Shown: piece after piece, positions 1 through 8,601 of the stretch | How positions within the stretch are numbered: position 1 is the first letter of the stretch | How the letters are laid out: every line of letters starts with the position of its first letter | DNA from: Holosporaceae bacterium 'Namur' | GTDB lineage: Bacteria > Pseudomonadota > Alphaproteobacteria > Rickettsiales > Midichloriaceae | Reading direction: 5' to 3' | DNA length: 64,000 bases | NCBI GenBank assembly: GCA_014116815.1 | Contig: JACGYV010000001.1 | Coordinates: 186,001 to 250,000 of the forward strand | The notes under the pieces: model-generated | The model's database searches: none | Told to the model about the DNA's origin: nothing | Seen by the model: the letters and a program-made list of their open reading frames with translations, nothing else | Position numbers and translations under genes: made by a program

Positions 1-2
1 TA

Positions 3-185
3 ACGGATTATCTGAAATTTAAAAGTTTAACTCCTGGTTGGCAGGAAATTTTTAATAAATACTCCATAGATGGGGCGATTATCTCGCATAGCGAGCTTAA
101 ATATTTAGAGATTTATAACTTTTTTGGAAATTGGAAAGCAGCGTATAGCGGTAAATATGGTAAAGTATTTATTAAAATCAGATAA
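3..185 (+). CDS. C-terminal end of an unidentified protein (5' end outside window)
   Basis: An open frame runs from the window edge to a TAA at 183-185 and encodes about 60 residues. Aromatic and basic residues are frequent near the end (GNWKAAYSGKYGKVFIKIR). The pattern 'GWQ.IF.KY.IDGAIIS' followed by 'W...Y..KYG.VFIK' recalls the C-termini of large predicted membrane glycosyltransferase-like proteins, where a short soluble tail follows the last membrane helix. That resemblance is only suggestive. The frame is uninterrupted and ends about 80 nt before prs. Confidence 0.45.
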   Translation, partial: TDYLKFKSLTPGWQEIFNKYSIDGAIISHSELKYLEIYNFFGNWKAAYSGKYGKVFIKIR

Positions 186-211
186 CTTAGATGCTTGCTT
201 AGCTATAGTTC

Positions 212-239
212 TTGTCAGAGTTCATACCTTTGATATTAT
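212..239 (+). promoter_or_regulatory. Putative sigma-70 promoter of prs
   Basis: TTGTCA (212-217) and TATTAT (234-239) are separated by 16 nt. Each hexamer matches the consensus at 5 of 6 positions. The site ends 27 nt before the prs start codon, in the only gap upstream of the prs-rplY-trmFO-holA run. Chance matches are common in AT-rich DNA, so the call rests on spacing and position. Confidence 0.45.
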
Positions 240-266
240 ATAAAAAACGGGTAATAAATTGATTCT

Positions 267-1199
267 ATGAAATTAGTCGCGGGAAATAGCAATTTAGCAC
301 TGGCAGAATCTATTGCTGAAATTTTAAATACCGGCTTAATCCCGGCAAGTGTCCGATATTTTGAAGATCATGAAATATTCGTCGAGCTTGAAGAGAGTAT
401 AAGAGGTGAAGATGTTTATATTATACAATCTACCTCGTACCCGGCAAATGATCATATCATGGAGCTTATGATAATCATTGATGCGTTGAGGCGATCTTCA
501 GCTAGGCGGATAACTGCGGTTATTCCGTATTACGGTTATTCAAGGCAAGATAGAATGACTTCAGGAAGAACGGCGATATCCGCAAAAGTTGTAGCTGAGA
601 TGATCTCGAAAATAGGTGCCGATCGGGTGCTTACTTTGGATCTTCACTCCGTTCAAATTCAGGGGTTTTTTGATATTCCGCTTGATAATATGTTTACAGC
701 TCCTGTGTTTATTAAAGATATTAGGGAGCGATATGATGTAAAGCAATTGGCAATTGTATCTCCGGATGTGGGTGGTGTAGTTAGGGCAAGAGTTATAGCT
801 AAAAGGTTAGAGGTGCCGTTGGCAATAATCGACAAAAGACGAGAAAGCGCAGGAGTTTCCGAAGTTATGAACATAATAGGAGATGTTGATAAAAAAGATT
901 GCATTATAATTGATGATATAGTAGATTCTGCGGGTACTTTATGTAATGCTGCAAAGGCACTGGTTAAAAGTGGCGCAAATAGCGTTGCAGCGTATGTAAC
1001 CCACGGGGTATTATCTTCGTCAGCTGTTGAGAGAATAGATGGATCAGTGTTATCAACTTTGGTTATCACCGACAGTATATATGACAAAGAAAAATTAAGT
1101 AGATGCAAAAAAATAAAAGTTGTATCTATTGCTCCGTTGATGGCAGAGGCAATAAAAAGAATTGCTAATGAAAAATCTGTCTCGGGTTTGTTTATTTAA
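267..1199 (+). CDS. prs: Ribose-phosphate pyrophosphokinase
   Basis: PRPP synthetase makes 5-phosphoribosyl-1-pyrophosphate from ribose-5-phosphate and ATP in the cytosol, for nucleotide, NAD and histidine synthesis. At 310 residues it has the normal length of the bacterial enzyme. Visible motifs are the nucleotide/metal-binding signature around [11 protein letters not shown] (residues ~128-138) and the PRPP-binding loop [14 protein letters not shown] (~212-225). The flexible-loop basic residues (RQDR near 95) are present. It begins at ATG 267, downstream of a plausible promoter, and is followed within 25 nt by rplY, so the two are probably co-transcribed. Confidence 0.96.
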   Translation: MKLVAGNSNLALAESIAEILNTGLIPASVRYFEDHEIFVELEESIRGEDVYIIQSTSYPANDHIMELMIIIDALRRSSARRITAVIPYYGYSRQDRMTSGRTAISAKVVAEMISKIGADRVLTLDLHSVQIQGFFDIPLDNMFTAPVFIKDIRERYDVKQLAIVSPDVGGVVRARVIAKRLEVPLAIIDKRRESAGVSEVMNIIGDVDKKDCIIIDDIVDSAGTLCNAAKALVKSGANSVAAYVTHGVLSSSAVERIDGSVLSTLVITDSIYDKEKLSRCKKIKVVSIAPLMAEAIKRIANEKSVSGLFI

Positions 1200-1223
1200 T
1201 TTTTGAAAAGAGGACTGAGGTAT

Positions 1224-1829
1224 ATGGCCGAATCAATTAAAATGAAAGCTGAACTGAAAGAGAAGAACGGAAAAGGTACAGCAAGGGCTTTAAGAAGAGA
1301 AGGAAGAATCCCGGCTATTATTTACGGCGGTAGCCATAAGGAAGTGATGATATCGCTTGCTCAAAATGAATTCATTAAAGAATATAATAAGGGGAATATC
1401 CAAGCAAAGTTATTCGAAATTGAATTAGCGAATGAAACGATTACTGCTATTCCTAAAATAGTTCAGGTTCACCCTGTAACTGATTTTCCTCTTCATGCTG
1501 ACTTTCAGGAAGTAAGCAAAGATACAACTGTTAAAGTTTCCGTGCATGTTAAAGTAATTAACGAAGAGAAATCTCCCGGCGTTAAAAGGGGTGGTGTTCT
1601 TAACGTTGCAACCAGATCTTTCCTTGTGTATTGTCACCCGACCAATATTCCGGAGCACATTGTAGTTGATGTTATTAATTTGGAAATCGGTAAGAATATT
1701 CATATAAACGATTTAGAATTACCGCAGGGAGTTGTTCCGCTTGATCAGAGTAATTTTGTTGTTGTTTCCGTTTCCGGACGTACCGAGGCCACAGAAGAAA
1801 CGGCTGCTACCGAAGCACCGACTGCATAA
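1224..1829 (+). CDS. rplY: 50S ribosomal protein L25 (CTC/TL5 long form)
   Basis: L25 binds 5S rRNA in the large ribosomal subunit. The 201-residue protein is the long CTC-type form: an N-terminal L25 beta-barrel (KGTARALRREGRIPAIIYGG) and a C-terminal TL5-like domain (KSPGVKRGGVLN) ending in an acidic, Ala/Thr-rich tail. An in-frame TTG at 1203 would add seven residues. ATG 1224 is preferred because a purine-rich GAGG lies just upstream and MAESIKMKAELKEK is a typical L25 start. It sits between prs and trmFO in a tight same-strand run. Confidence 0.95.
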   Translation: MAESIKMKAELKEKNGKGTARALRREGRIPAIIYGGSHKEVMISLAQNEFIKEYNKGNIQAKLFEIELANETITAIPKIVQVHPVTDFPLHADFQEVSKDTTVKVSVHVKVINEEKSPGVKRGGVLNVATRSFLVYCHPTNIPEHIVVDVINLEIGKNIHINDLELPQGVVPLDQSNFVVVSVSGRTEATEETAATEAPTA

Positions 1830-1850
1830 ATATACTTATAGAGTGATTTT

Positions 1851-3161
1851 ATGAAACCTGTGCATATAATAGGTGCAGGACTAGCGGGTAGTGAAGCGGC
1901 TTGGCAATTATCCAAATTCGGTATTCCGGTTGTTTTGCATGAGATGCGAGGGGTAAAATCCACCCCTGCTCACTCGTCTGATAAGTTCGCAGAGCTTGTT
2001 TGCTCAAATTCTTTTAGATCTGATGATATTAATAATGCGGTCGGCTTATTGCATGATGAAATGCGTAAACTGGATTCACTGATTATGAAGTGTGCGGATC
2101 AGTGTAAGGTTCCTGCCGGGTCAGCGCTTGCCGTAGATAGGGAAGCATTCGCTGAAATGGTACAAACGACGCTTTTAAGTAGAAATAATATTGAAGTTAG
2201 AAGAGAAGAAGTTACTGAAATCCCGAATGACCAGGTTGCTATAATCGCAAGCGGCCCGCTTACCAGTGATAGATTATCCGAACAAATTAAAAATATTACT
2301 GGAGGTGAAGGATACCTATATTTTTTTGATGCCATAGCACCGATTGTTTATAAGGAGAGCATTGATTTTTCTAAAGCCTGGTTTCAATCGAGATATGATA
2401 AAGGTGACGGGAAAGATTATATAAATTGCCCTCTTTCAAGAGAGCAATATTATAGTTTTATAGAAGATTTGATTGAAGGAGAAAAAACGGAATTTAAAGA
2501 ATGGGAGAAAGATACTCCTTACTTTAACGGGTGTTTGCCGATTGAAGTAATGGCGGAGCGCGGCAAGGAGACGCTTAGGTTCGGGCCTATGAAGCCGGTA
2601 GGCTTAACTAATCCTAACTCGGAAGAGAAGCCTTACGCGGTAGTACAATTAAGACAAGATAATAAGCTTGGTACGCTCTATAATATTGTCGGCTTCCAAA
2701 CTAAGTTAAAGTGGGGCGCGCAAAAGGAAGTATTCAAAAAGATACCGGGATTGGAAAATGCGGAATTTGCCAGGCTCGGCGGATTGCATCGCAATACGTT
2801 TATCAATAGCCCGAAATTATTGGATAAGAAGCTTAGGCTTAAAACTAACCGTAAAATCAGATTCGCCGGCCAAATTACCGGAGTGGAAGGCTACCTTGAA
2901 AGCGCGGCAATCGGTCTTGCAGTCGGGTTATTTACCTATTTTGAATTAAACAATCTTGATGTCCCCGAAATTCCTAGAGATACTGCTTTAGGTGCATTAA
3001 TAGGTCATATAACGCAAAATGCCGAAAGTGATACATTTCAGCCCATGAACGTAAATTTCGGTCTTTTTCCGCCGCTTAACAAAAGGGTGGCTGATCGTAA
3101 AGCGGAATATTCTAAAAGAGCCGTAAACAGCTTAACTGAATGGATTAAAATTTTATCATAA
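1851..3161 (+). CDS. trmFO: Methylenetetrahydrofolate-tRNA-(uracil-5-)-methyltransferase
   Basis: TrmFO forms 5-methyluridine at position 54 of the tRNA T-loop using methylene-THF and FADH2. The N-terminal FAD-binding Rossmann motif [13 protein letters not shown] (residues ~5-17) is clear, as are the family blocks CSNSFRSDD (~49-57) and [14 protein letters not shown] (~342-355). Length (436) is normal. It starts 21 nt after rplY. Bacteria with TrmFO normally lack the SAM-dependent TrmA; the window cannot test this. Confidence 0.96.
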   Translation: MKPVHIIGAGLAGSEAAWQLSKFGIPVVLHEMRGVKSTPAHSSDKFAELVCSNSFRSDDINNAVGLLHDEMRKLDSLIMKCADQCKVPAGSALAVDREAFAEMVQTTLLSRNNIEVRREEVTEIPNDQVAIIASGPLTSDRLSEQIKNITGGEGYLYFFDAIAPIVYKESIDFSKAWFQSRYDKGDGKDYINCPLSREQYYSFIEDLIEGEKTEFKEWEKDTPYFNGCLPIEVMAERGKETLRFGPMKPVGLTNPNSEEKPYAVVQLRQDNKLGTLYNIVGFQTKLKWGAQKEVFKKIPGLENAEFARLGGLHRNTFINSPKLLDKKLRLKTNRKIRFAGQITGVEGYLESAAIGLAVGLFTYFELNNLDVPEIPRDTALGALIGHITQNAESDTFQPMNVNFGLFPPLNKRVADRKAEYSKRAVNSLTEWIKILS

Positions 3162-3221
3162 AAAATTTTGCATTTCCCTTGAGAGGAAGTATTATCGCTT
3201 TTATGGTAAATTAAGGTCGCT

Positions 3222-4256
3222 ATGAAACTAATCTCCTCTAATATCCAAAGCATGTTCGGTAACAAGGTCTTGCCTCAGCTAATATTGATTTATGGCCCTG
3301 AGGAGGCGGAAGTTAATGTTTCCAAGCAGAAAATAATTCGATTTTTACAAAAATCCGAAGCTGAGGAAATTGAAGTTATAAATGTACCATATGCTGCGGT
3401 AAGAGAAAACCCGATAACTTTAAGAGATGAAATGGCTTCACTGTCATTGCTTAATAATAAGCGGGTAATAGTTGTAACCGATGCGGCAGCAACCATAAGC
3501 AAAGATTTAATTGAAGTAATAAAGCGCAGTAAAGGTAGCTCAACGGTCATTTTTATTGCCGGTGACCTAAGCAAAAGCTCATCTATGCGTAAATTTTTTG
3601 AAGAAGAAATAAATATACTTGCGATTGCTTGCTATAAGCCTGATCAAATGAGGCTGAAAAAACTGGTTAGAGAATACCTCGATAGAGGGGAGTTCAAATA
3701 TCAAAATGAAATAGTTGATACTATAGTTGAAATCCTTCCGGCTAATGAGCATATAATAAGGAATGAACTTAATAAGCTTAGTATTTATTTAGGGCAGCAG
3801 AAGCAAATAGCATATGAGGATATTATTAATGCAATCGGGGTAAATGCCGAAATTTCTTTGGATGATCTATGTGCGGCTTTAGTTGCGGGGAATGTGAATC
3901 AAGTACAAAAATATCTTAACAGCTTACAAAGCGCAGATGTGAATTTTATGTTGATCATTAGAGTGCTTGCTAATTTTTTAGTTAAAGTAATAAAGCTGAA
4001 GAGTTTGATAGAGGAAGGAAAAAATTTAGAGCAAGCTATCTTTTCTTTAAAACCGCCGGTCTTTTTTAAGCAAAAAGATAACTTAGTAACGGCAGCTAAA
4101 AAATTAAGTTTAGATCAAGCTCTTTTGCTGTTTAAAATAATGGTTGATATAGAGTTGAAATGCAAGAAGGGTTTAGCTCAACCCGAGGTGATTTTAAACC
4201 AGGAATTAAGCTTGAATATTGGCATGAATAACCACCAAACAAGCCTTAGACAATAA
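3222..4256 (+). CDS. holA: DNA polymerase III subunit delta
   Basis: HolA is the clamp-loader subunit that opens the beta sliding clamp. The 344-residue protein has the family layout: an AAA+-like N-terminal region (LILIYGPEEAEVNVSKQKII) without a functional P-loop, a middle lid domain, and a helical collar (from ~210) containing DLCAALVAGN. It lies 60 nt downstream of trmFO on the same strand. The delta-prime partner (holB) is also in this window, at 60.7-61.6 kb. Confidence 0.9.
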   Translation: MKLISSNIQSMFGNKVLPQLILIYGPEEAEVNVSKQKIIRFLQKSEAEEIEVINVPYAAVRENPITLRDEMASLSLLNNKRVIVVTDAAATISKDLIEVIKRSKGSSTVIFIAGDLSKSSSMRKFFEEEINILAIACYKPDQMRLKKLVREYLDRGEFKYQNEIVDTIVEILPANEHIIRNELNKLSIYLGQQKQIAYEDIINAIGVNAEISLDDLCAALVAGNVNQVQKYLNSLQSADVNFMLIIRVLANFLVKVIKLKSLIEEGKNLEQAIFSLKPPVFFKQKDNLVTAAKKLSLDQALLLFKIMVDIELKCKKGLAQPEVILNQELSLNIGMNNHQTSLRQ

Positions 4257-4359
4257 AACCACGTTTAGTTTATTTGTCCGGGAGCTATGTATAAAAAACT
4301 TGCGGTTAACCATATCTGTGTTACTAGTTTTAAGGCAAAAATGACAAAAGGTGATCATA

Positions 4360-5706
4360 ATGTATAAAAAAATTACTTTATCGGCGATTCTATCGGTAAT
4401 AGCTACGGCTGCAAATGCAGCAGAACCGCCGACCGTTAAACTGGGCGGTAGGTTCGATACTATGGTTGGGCATGTAAGGCAAACAGGTGAATATAGAGAT
4501 GTGATAGATAATAATACTTTTCAAAATAAAGGCAAAGGGAACAGATCGGCAATAGTAAATGATACCAAGATAGATGTTAATATTGACGGAGTTACGGATT
4601 CCGGGCTTATTAAATACGGAGGTTTAATCAGGTTGAATGCCGATACAAGTAAATCAACCGCTAATCAAAGCGGAATTGCCGAAAAAACCATGGCTTATAT
4701 TCAACATGACAGTATAGGCAGACTTGAGGGCGGAAATTATTACGGAGCCGGCGGAATATTTGAAATGGATACCACTGCGGCACTTGCTAAGGCTGCATAC
4801 GGTGTTGACGGGTTTTGGTCTAAATGGGCTAGTGAAACTGCGTATATTGATATGTCATGGATAAATCCTCATGCTCCTAAAATTAAAATGGATAATTTAA
4901 GCGGATATAAATTTATCGTAAGCCCTAACCTTCCGTCAAATTATTCTGCACAATACTATGCTTCCGCTCCTAAGCTTACCGCTTATACCATGCCGCACCC
5001 GACTTTAACGATAGGGGTTAGTTTTATCCCCGATATGGATAGCACCGGAAGTGTGGCAACCAGAGCTTCTAGAGACGATGGCCCGGTTGATTCCGACAGA
5101 AAACCTATAGGATTGGCAGGTAACAGGCCGACTTTTAAAAATATAATAAGCGGTGGTGTTCAGTTTAAGCACAACTTCAACCAGGAATGGAACATTAAAG
5201 CAGGCTTAGTCGGAGAGATAGGTAAAGCTAAAAAATTCGTAGGCACGGATCTGCTCAGAGACCTTAAAGCTTATGAAGCAGGCCTTGCAATCGGGTACCG
5301 GGATTTTGTAATCGGCGGAACCTACGGTAGCTGGATGAAAACCGGAGCTTATAAAACTAAACTCGAAGGTACAAAGCAAGGGAGCCAATACTGGACTTTA
5401 GGCGCGGCTTACCAACAAGGGAATCTAGGTTATAGTTTGAACTTCATGAAGAGTAAGAAAGCAGGTGGTTTGGAATCAATCGGAACTGATGTCCAAAGAA
5501 GATTAGGTGCACCAATTTCGCCGAACAAAGCTTTTTCAGATGCTACATACAATAAATTCACTAATATTTCTTTAGGTGTGGAATATAAAGCAGCTCCTGG
5601 GTTCATGCCGTATGCTGAAGCTTCGCGCTTCCATTTTAAAGATGCTAATGCACCGAAAAGTAACCAAGGTGTGGTTTATTTAATAGGTACCAGACTTACT
5701 TTCTAA
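4360..5706 (+). CDS. Outer-membrane porin-like beta-barrel protein
   Basis: A 448-residue secreted protein with a signal peptide (MYKKITLSAILSVIATAANA, cleavage before AEPP), alternating amphipathic strands, and a terminal strand ending in Phe (GTRLTF), as expected for insertion by the BAM complex. It resembles alphaproteobacterial porins (KLGGRFDTMVGH start, FKDA near the end) and probably forms a diffusion channel. ATG 4360 is preferred over an in-frame GTG at 4351, because AAAAGG sits 5-10 nt upstream of the ATG and the signal peptide then starts normally. A strong terminator follows, so it looks monocistronic. Confidence 0.82.
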   Translation: MYKKITLSAILSVIATAANAAEPPTVKLGGRFDTMVGHVRQTGEYRDVIDNNTFQNKGKGNRSAIVNDTKIDVNIDGVTDSGLIKYGGLIRLNADTSKSTANQSGIAEKTMAYIQHDSIGRLEGGNYYGAGGIFEMDTTAALAKAAYGVDGFWSKWASETAYIDMSWINPHAPKIKMDNLSGYKFIVSPNLPSNYSAQYYASAPKLTAYTMPHPTLTIGVSFIPDMDSTGSVATRASRDDGPVDSDRKPIGLAGNRPTFKNIISGGVQFKHNFNQEWNIKAGLVGEIGKAKKFVGTDLLRDLKAYEAGLAIGYRDFVIGGTYGSWMKTGAYKTKLEGTKQGSQYWTLGAAYQQGNLGYSLNFMKSKKAGGLESIGTDVQRRLGAPISPNKAFSDATYNKFTNISLGVEYKAAPGFMPYAEASRFHFKDANAPKSNQGVVYLIGTRLTF

Positions 5707-5729
5707 ATTATAAAAAAAATTAAAATTGG

Positions 5730-5771
5730 GGGTTACATGGTTTAAAGCATCATGTAACCCTTATTTTTTTA
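5730..5771 (+). terminator. Rho-independent terminator of the porin gene
   Basis: A perfect 10-bp inverted repeat (GGGTTACATG at 5730-5739, CATGTAACCC at 5751-5760) encloses an 11-nt loop and runs directly into a T-rich tract. It begins 24 nt after the porin stop codon. This is the clearest intrinsic terminator in the window, and it separates the porin from the T4SS block. Confidence 0.9.
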
Positions 5772-5892
5772 TATACAGGACTCATATATTGTTATTATTC
5801 AAGCTCATATGTGAATTTTATATTGTACATTTTTATACAAGCGTATTATCTTTAGATTAATATATAGTTCATAAGTTTAGGAGGGGAAAAAT

Positions 5893-6183
5893 ATGGCAGG
5901 AGGTTTAAACGCTGATCCTCTATTTGTCGGGCTTACCAGGCCGCCGATGCTTTTCGGTGTAAGCTACGGATTCGCTGTCCTCAACGGTATAGGTTCGATG
6001 ATAGCTTATATTTCCACCAGTGATTTTAAATATTTTGCTATGATGTTCCCGATTCATGCAATCGGATACTATATATGTTCTAAAGAACCATTGTTTATCG
6101 AGTTGTTTAGAGTAAAAGCGGAGAAATGCTCTCGCTGCAAAAACAAGCTTTATCATGGTGCTAACTCTTATGATCAATATTAA
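5893..6183 (+). CDS. virB3: Type IV secretion protein VirB3
   Basis: A short inner-membrane T4SS component (96 residues) that works with the VirB4 ATPase. It has the family N-terminus DPLFVGLTRPPMLFGVSY, two adjacent hydrophobic helices (~22-60) and a charged C-terminal tail. A strong Shine-Dalgarno (AGGAGGGG) lies 5 nt upstream of the ATG. It is the first gene of a same-strand T4SS run, with virB4 starting 3 nt after its stop. The 120 nt upstream hold a TATTAT (5844-5849) and short inverted arms TTGTA/TACAA (5823-5840) that may belong to the operon promoter. The tail contains a C-x-x-C (CSRCKNK). Confidence 0.93.
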   Translation: MAGGLNADPLFVGLTRPPMLFGVSYGFAVLNGIGSMIAYISTSDFKYFAMMFPIHAIGYYICSKEPLFIELFRVKAEKCSRCKNKLYHGANSYDQY

Positions 6184-6186
6184 GAT

Positions 6187-8601
6187 ATGATGAAGCTATT
6201 TAGAACCAAAGCTGAAAGAGAAAAAGTAGCAAGCGGAGAGTATCCGAGTAGCGGTTTCATACCTTATTTAACTCACTGGAATAGTAATACCGTAATTACT
6301 AAGAGCAATGATTTAGTTCAAGTAGTAAAAATTAGCGGTTATTCTTTCGAGACTGCCGATGATGAAGATCTGGATATAAAAAAAATAATCCGTAATCAAT
6401 TATTTAAAGGTATGGCCTCAGGTAACTTAGGCCTTTATTTCCATGTAATCAGAAAGCGCCAGCAGGTATATCCCGATGATTATGCAAGTATTGATATGCC
6501 TGATGGTTTTGCTCTCTATTTAGACCAGAAATGGTTTCAAAAAAATAAAGATAAGCAAGCTTTTACCAATGAATTATATATTTCGGTAGTTAGAAAAATT
6601 GAAGCCGGGCTTAGCATAGGTGGAGTTGAATCCATGATTAAAAAACTGCTGCAAGGCGGTGATAAAGGTGCAAGAGATATAGCAATGCGGGAAGCCTATG
6701 AGCAGCTTGAAGAAGCAACTACCCGAGTAGTTAATACACTTAGAGAATATAACCCGAAATTACTCGGCTTAGATAGAAAGCAAGACAGAGTTTATTCAGA
6801 GCTGTGTGAGTTTTTCGGTAGGATCGTTAACTGCGGTGCACAATCCCGTATGCTTTATCCGCTGGGAAATATAGATAAATATATTAATAACCATAGGTTG
6901 TATTTTGGTAAAAAATCTATTGAAGCAAAATCTTTAAATGGTGCTGAAAGGTTTGCAGGAATAGTAAGCATTAAAGAATATGGACCTAAAACCTGGGCGG
7001 GTATCTTAGATTCATTCCTGAGAATGCCTTTTGAGTTTATTCTCACTCAATCATTTGAATTCACCAATAAGCAAGCTGCAATGCACAGAATGCAATTACA
7101 GCAAAACAGGATGATTCAAGCAGGAGATAAAGCCGTCTCCCAAATTATAGAAATTTCCGATGCTCTGGATAAAGCAATGAGCGGAGAAATCCACTTCGGT
7201 TCCCATCATTTATCCGTAATGTGTATTTCAAGAAATCCTAAAGAGCTGGAAAACATATTATCAATGGCGGCAGTAGAGATTACTAATTCGGGTGGAATAG
7301 GAGTTAGAGAAAGAACTAACTTGGAGCCGGCTTTCTGGGGACAATTACCGGGTAATTATGATTTTATTGTTAGAAAATCAACCATAAATACTATGAACCT
7401 TGCCGCATTTAATTCAATGCACAATTATCCTTTGGGTAAGCAGAAAGGAAATCATTGGGGAGAGGCGGTAACCGTTTTAGATACTACTTCGGGAACTCCC
7501 TACTATTTCAATTTTCACTTAAGAGATGTCGGGCACACTACTATTATAGGACCTACCGGAGCGGGTAAAACCGTAATGATGAACTTCCTGTGCGCGCAAG
7601 CTCAGAAATACAAATGTAGGCTTTTCTTCTTTGATAAGGATAGGGGGGCGGAAATATTCTTAAGAGCACTGAACGGAAAATATACTATTATTGATCCGAG
7701 CAGAAAATGCGGGTTTAATCCGCTTCAACTTCCTGAAACCGGTGAAAATAAAACTTTTATCCTTGAGTGGCTTAAACAGCTTGTTTCAACTAACGGGGAG
7801 CAAGTTACCGCTGAGGATATAGCATATCTGACCGCGGCAATGAACGGTAACTTTAAATTAGAAAAAAAGGATAGAAAACTAAGAAATATTGCACCGTTTT
7901 TAGGCATGGCCGGCCCCGGAACTTTGGCGGGTAGGCTTGCTATGTGGCACAGCAACGGCTCGCATGCTAACCTTTTTGATAATGATGAGGACGTGATAGA
8001 TTTCAGTAAAGCTAATGTTTTCGGCTTTGAAATGGGAGAATTACTGAAAAATAAAGCAAGTTTGGGGCCGGCGCTTCTATACATATTCCATCGTATTAAT
8101 TTATCACTGGACGGAACTCCATGCATGATTGTACTTGATGAGGCGTGGGCTCTAATTGATAATCCGGTGTTCGCACCTAAAATTAAGGATTGGTTAAAAG
8201 TTTTAAGAAAACTCAATACCTTCGTTGTATTTGCTACTCAAAGCGTTGAAGATGCCAGTAAAAGTGCAATTAGTGATACTCTAATTCAGCAAACCGCAAC
8301 TCAAATATTCTTACCGAACTTAAAGGCAACCGCTGCTTATCGGCAAACTTTTATGCTAAGTGAGAGAGAATTTCAATTAATTAAAACTACTGATCCCGGT
8401 AGCCGCTTCTTCTTGATAAAGCAAGGTAATGATGCAGTTATAGCTAAAATTGATCTAAGCGGCCTGGAAGATGTAGTAAATATCCTATCAGGAAGAGCGG
8501 ATACAGTACTGATACTTGATGAAATAAGAAAAAAACACGGCGATGATCCGAATATTTGGATCCCGATATTTAACAACCGTTTAAGGGAAAGGGAAGAATG
8601 A
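6187..8601 (+). CDS. virB4: Type IV secretion ATPase VirB4
   Basis: VirB4 is the cytoplasmic ATPase that powers T4SS assembly and substrate transfer. The 804-residue protein has the N-terminal CagE/TrbE/VirB domain, a Walker A GPTGAGKT at residues 455-462, and a Walker B hydrophobic strand ending in DE at 651-652 (CMIVLDEAW). The FATQS motif (~683) follows. Length is typical. Two consecutive ATG codons open the gene (6187, 6190). Its end overlaps virB6-1 by 4 nt (ATGA), implying translational coupling. Confidence 0.97.
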   Translation: MMKLFRTKAEREKVASGEYPSSGFIPYLTHWNSNTVITKSNDLVQVVKISGYSFETADDEDLDIKKIIRNQLFKGMASGNLGLYFHVIRKRQQVYPDDYASIDMPDGFALYLDQKWFQKNKDKQAFTNELYISVVRKIEAGLSIGGVESMIKKLLQGGDKGARDIAMREAYEQLEEATTRVVNTLREYNPKLLGLDRKQDRVYSELCEFFGRIVNCGAQSRMLYPLGNIDKYINNHRLYFGKKSIEAKSLNGAERFAGIVSIKEYGPKTWAGILDSFLRMPFEFILTQSFEFTNKQAAMHRMQLQQNRMIQAGDKAVSQIIEISDALDKAMSGEIHFGSHHLSVMCISRNPKELENILSMAAVEITNSGGIGVRERTNLEPAFWGQLPGNYDFIVRKSTINTMNLAAFNSMHNYPLGKQKGNHWGEAVTVLDTTSGTPYYFNFHLRDVGHTTIIGPTGAGKTVMMNFLCAQAQKYKCRLFFFDKDRGAEIFLRALNGKYTIIDPSRKCGFNPLQLPETGENKTFILEWLKQLVSTNGEQVTAEDIAYLTAAMNGNFKLEKKDRKLRNIAPFLGMAGPGTLAGRLAMWHSNGSHANLFDNDEDVIDFSKANVFGFEMGELLKNKASLGPALLYIFHRINLSLDGTPCMIVLDEAWALIDNPVFAPKIKDWLKVLRKLNTFVVFATQSVEDASKSAISDTLIQQTATQIFLPNLKATAAYRQTFMLSEREFQLIKTTDPGSRFFLIKQGNDAVIAKIDLSGLEDVVNILSGRADTVLILDEIRKKHGDDPNIWIPIFNNRLREREE

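Noticed and set aside
4303-4350. Promoter for the porin gene
   Set aside because: TTGCGG is present but no -10 hexamer at a suitable distance; not strong enough to list.
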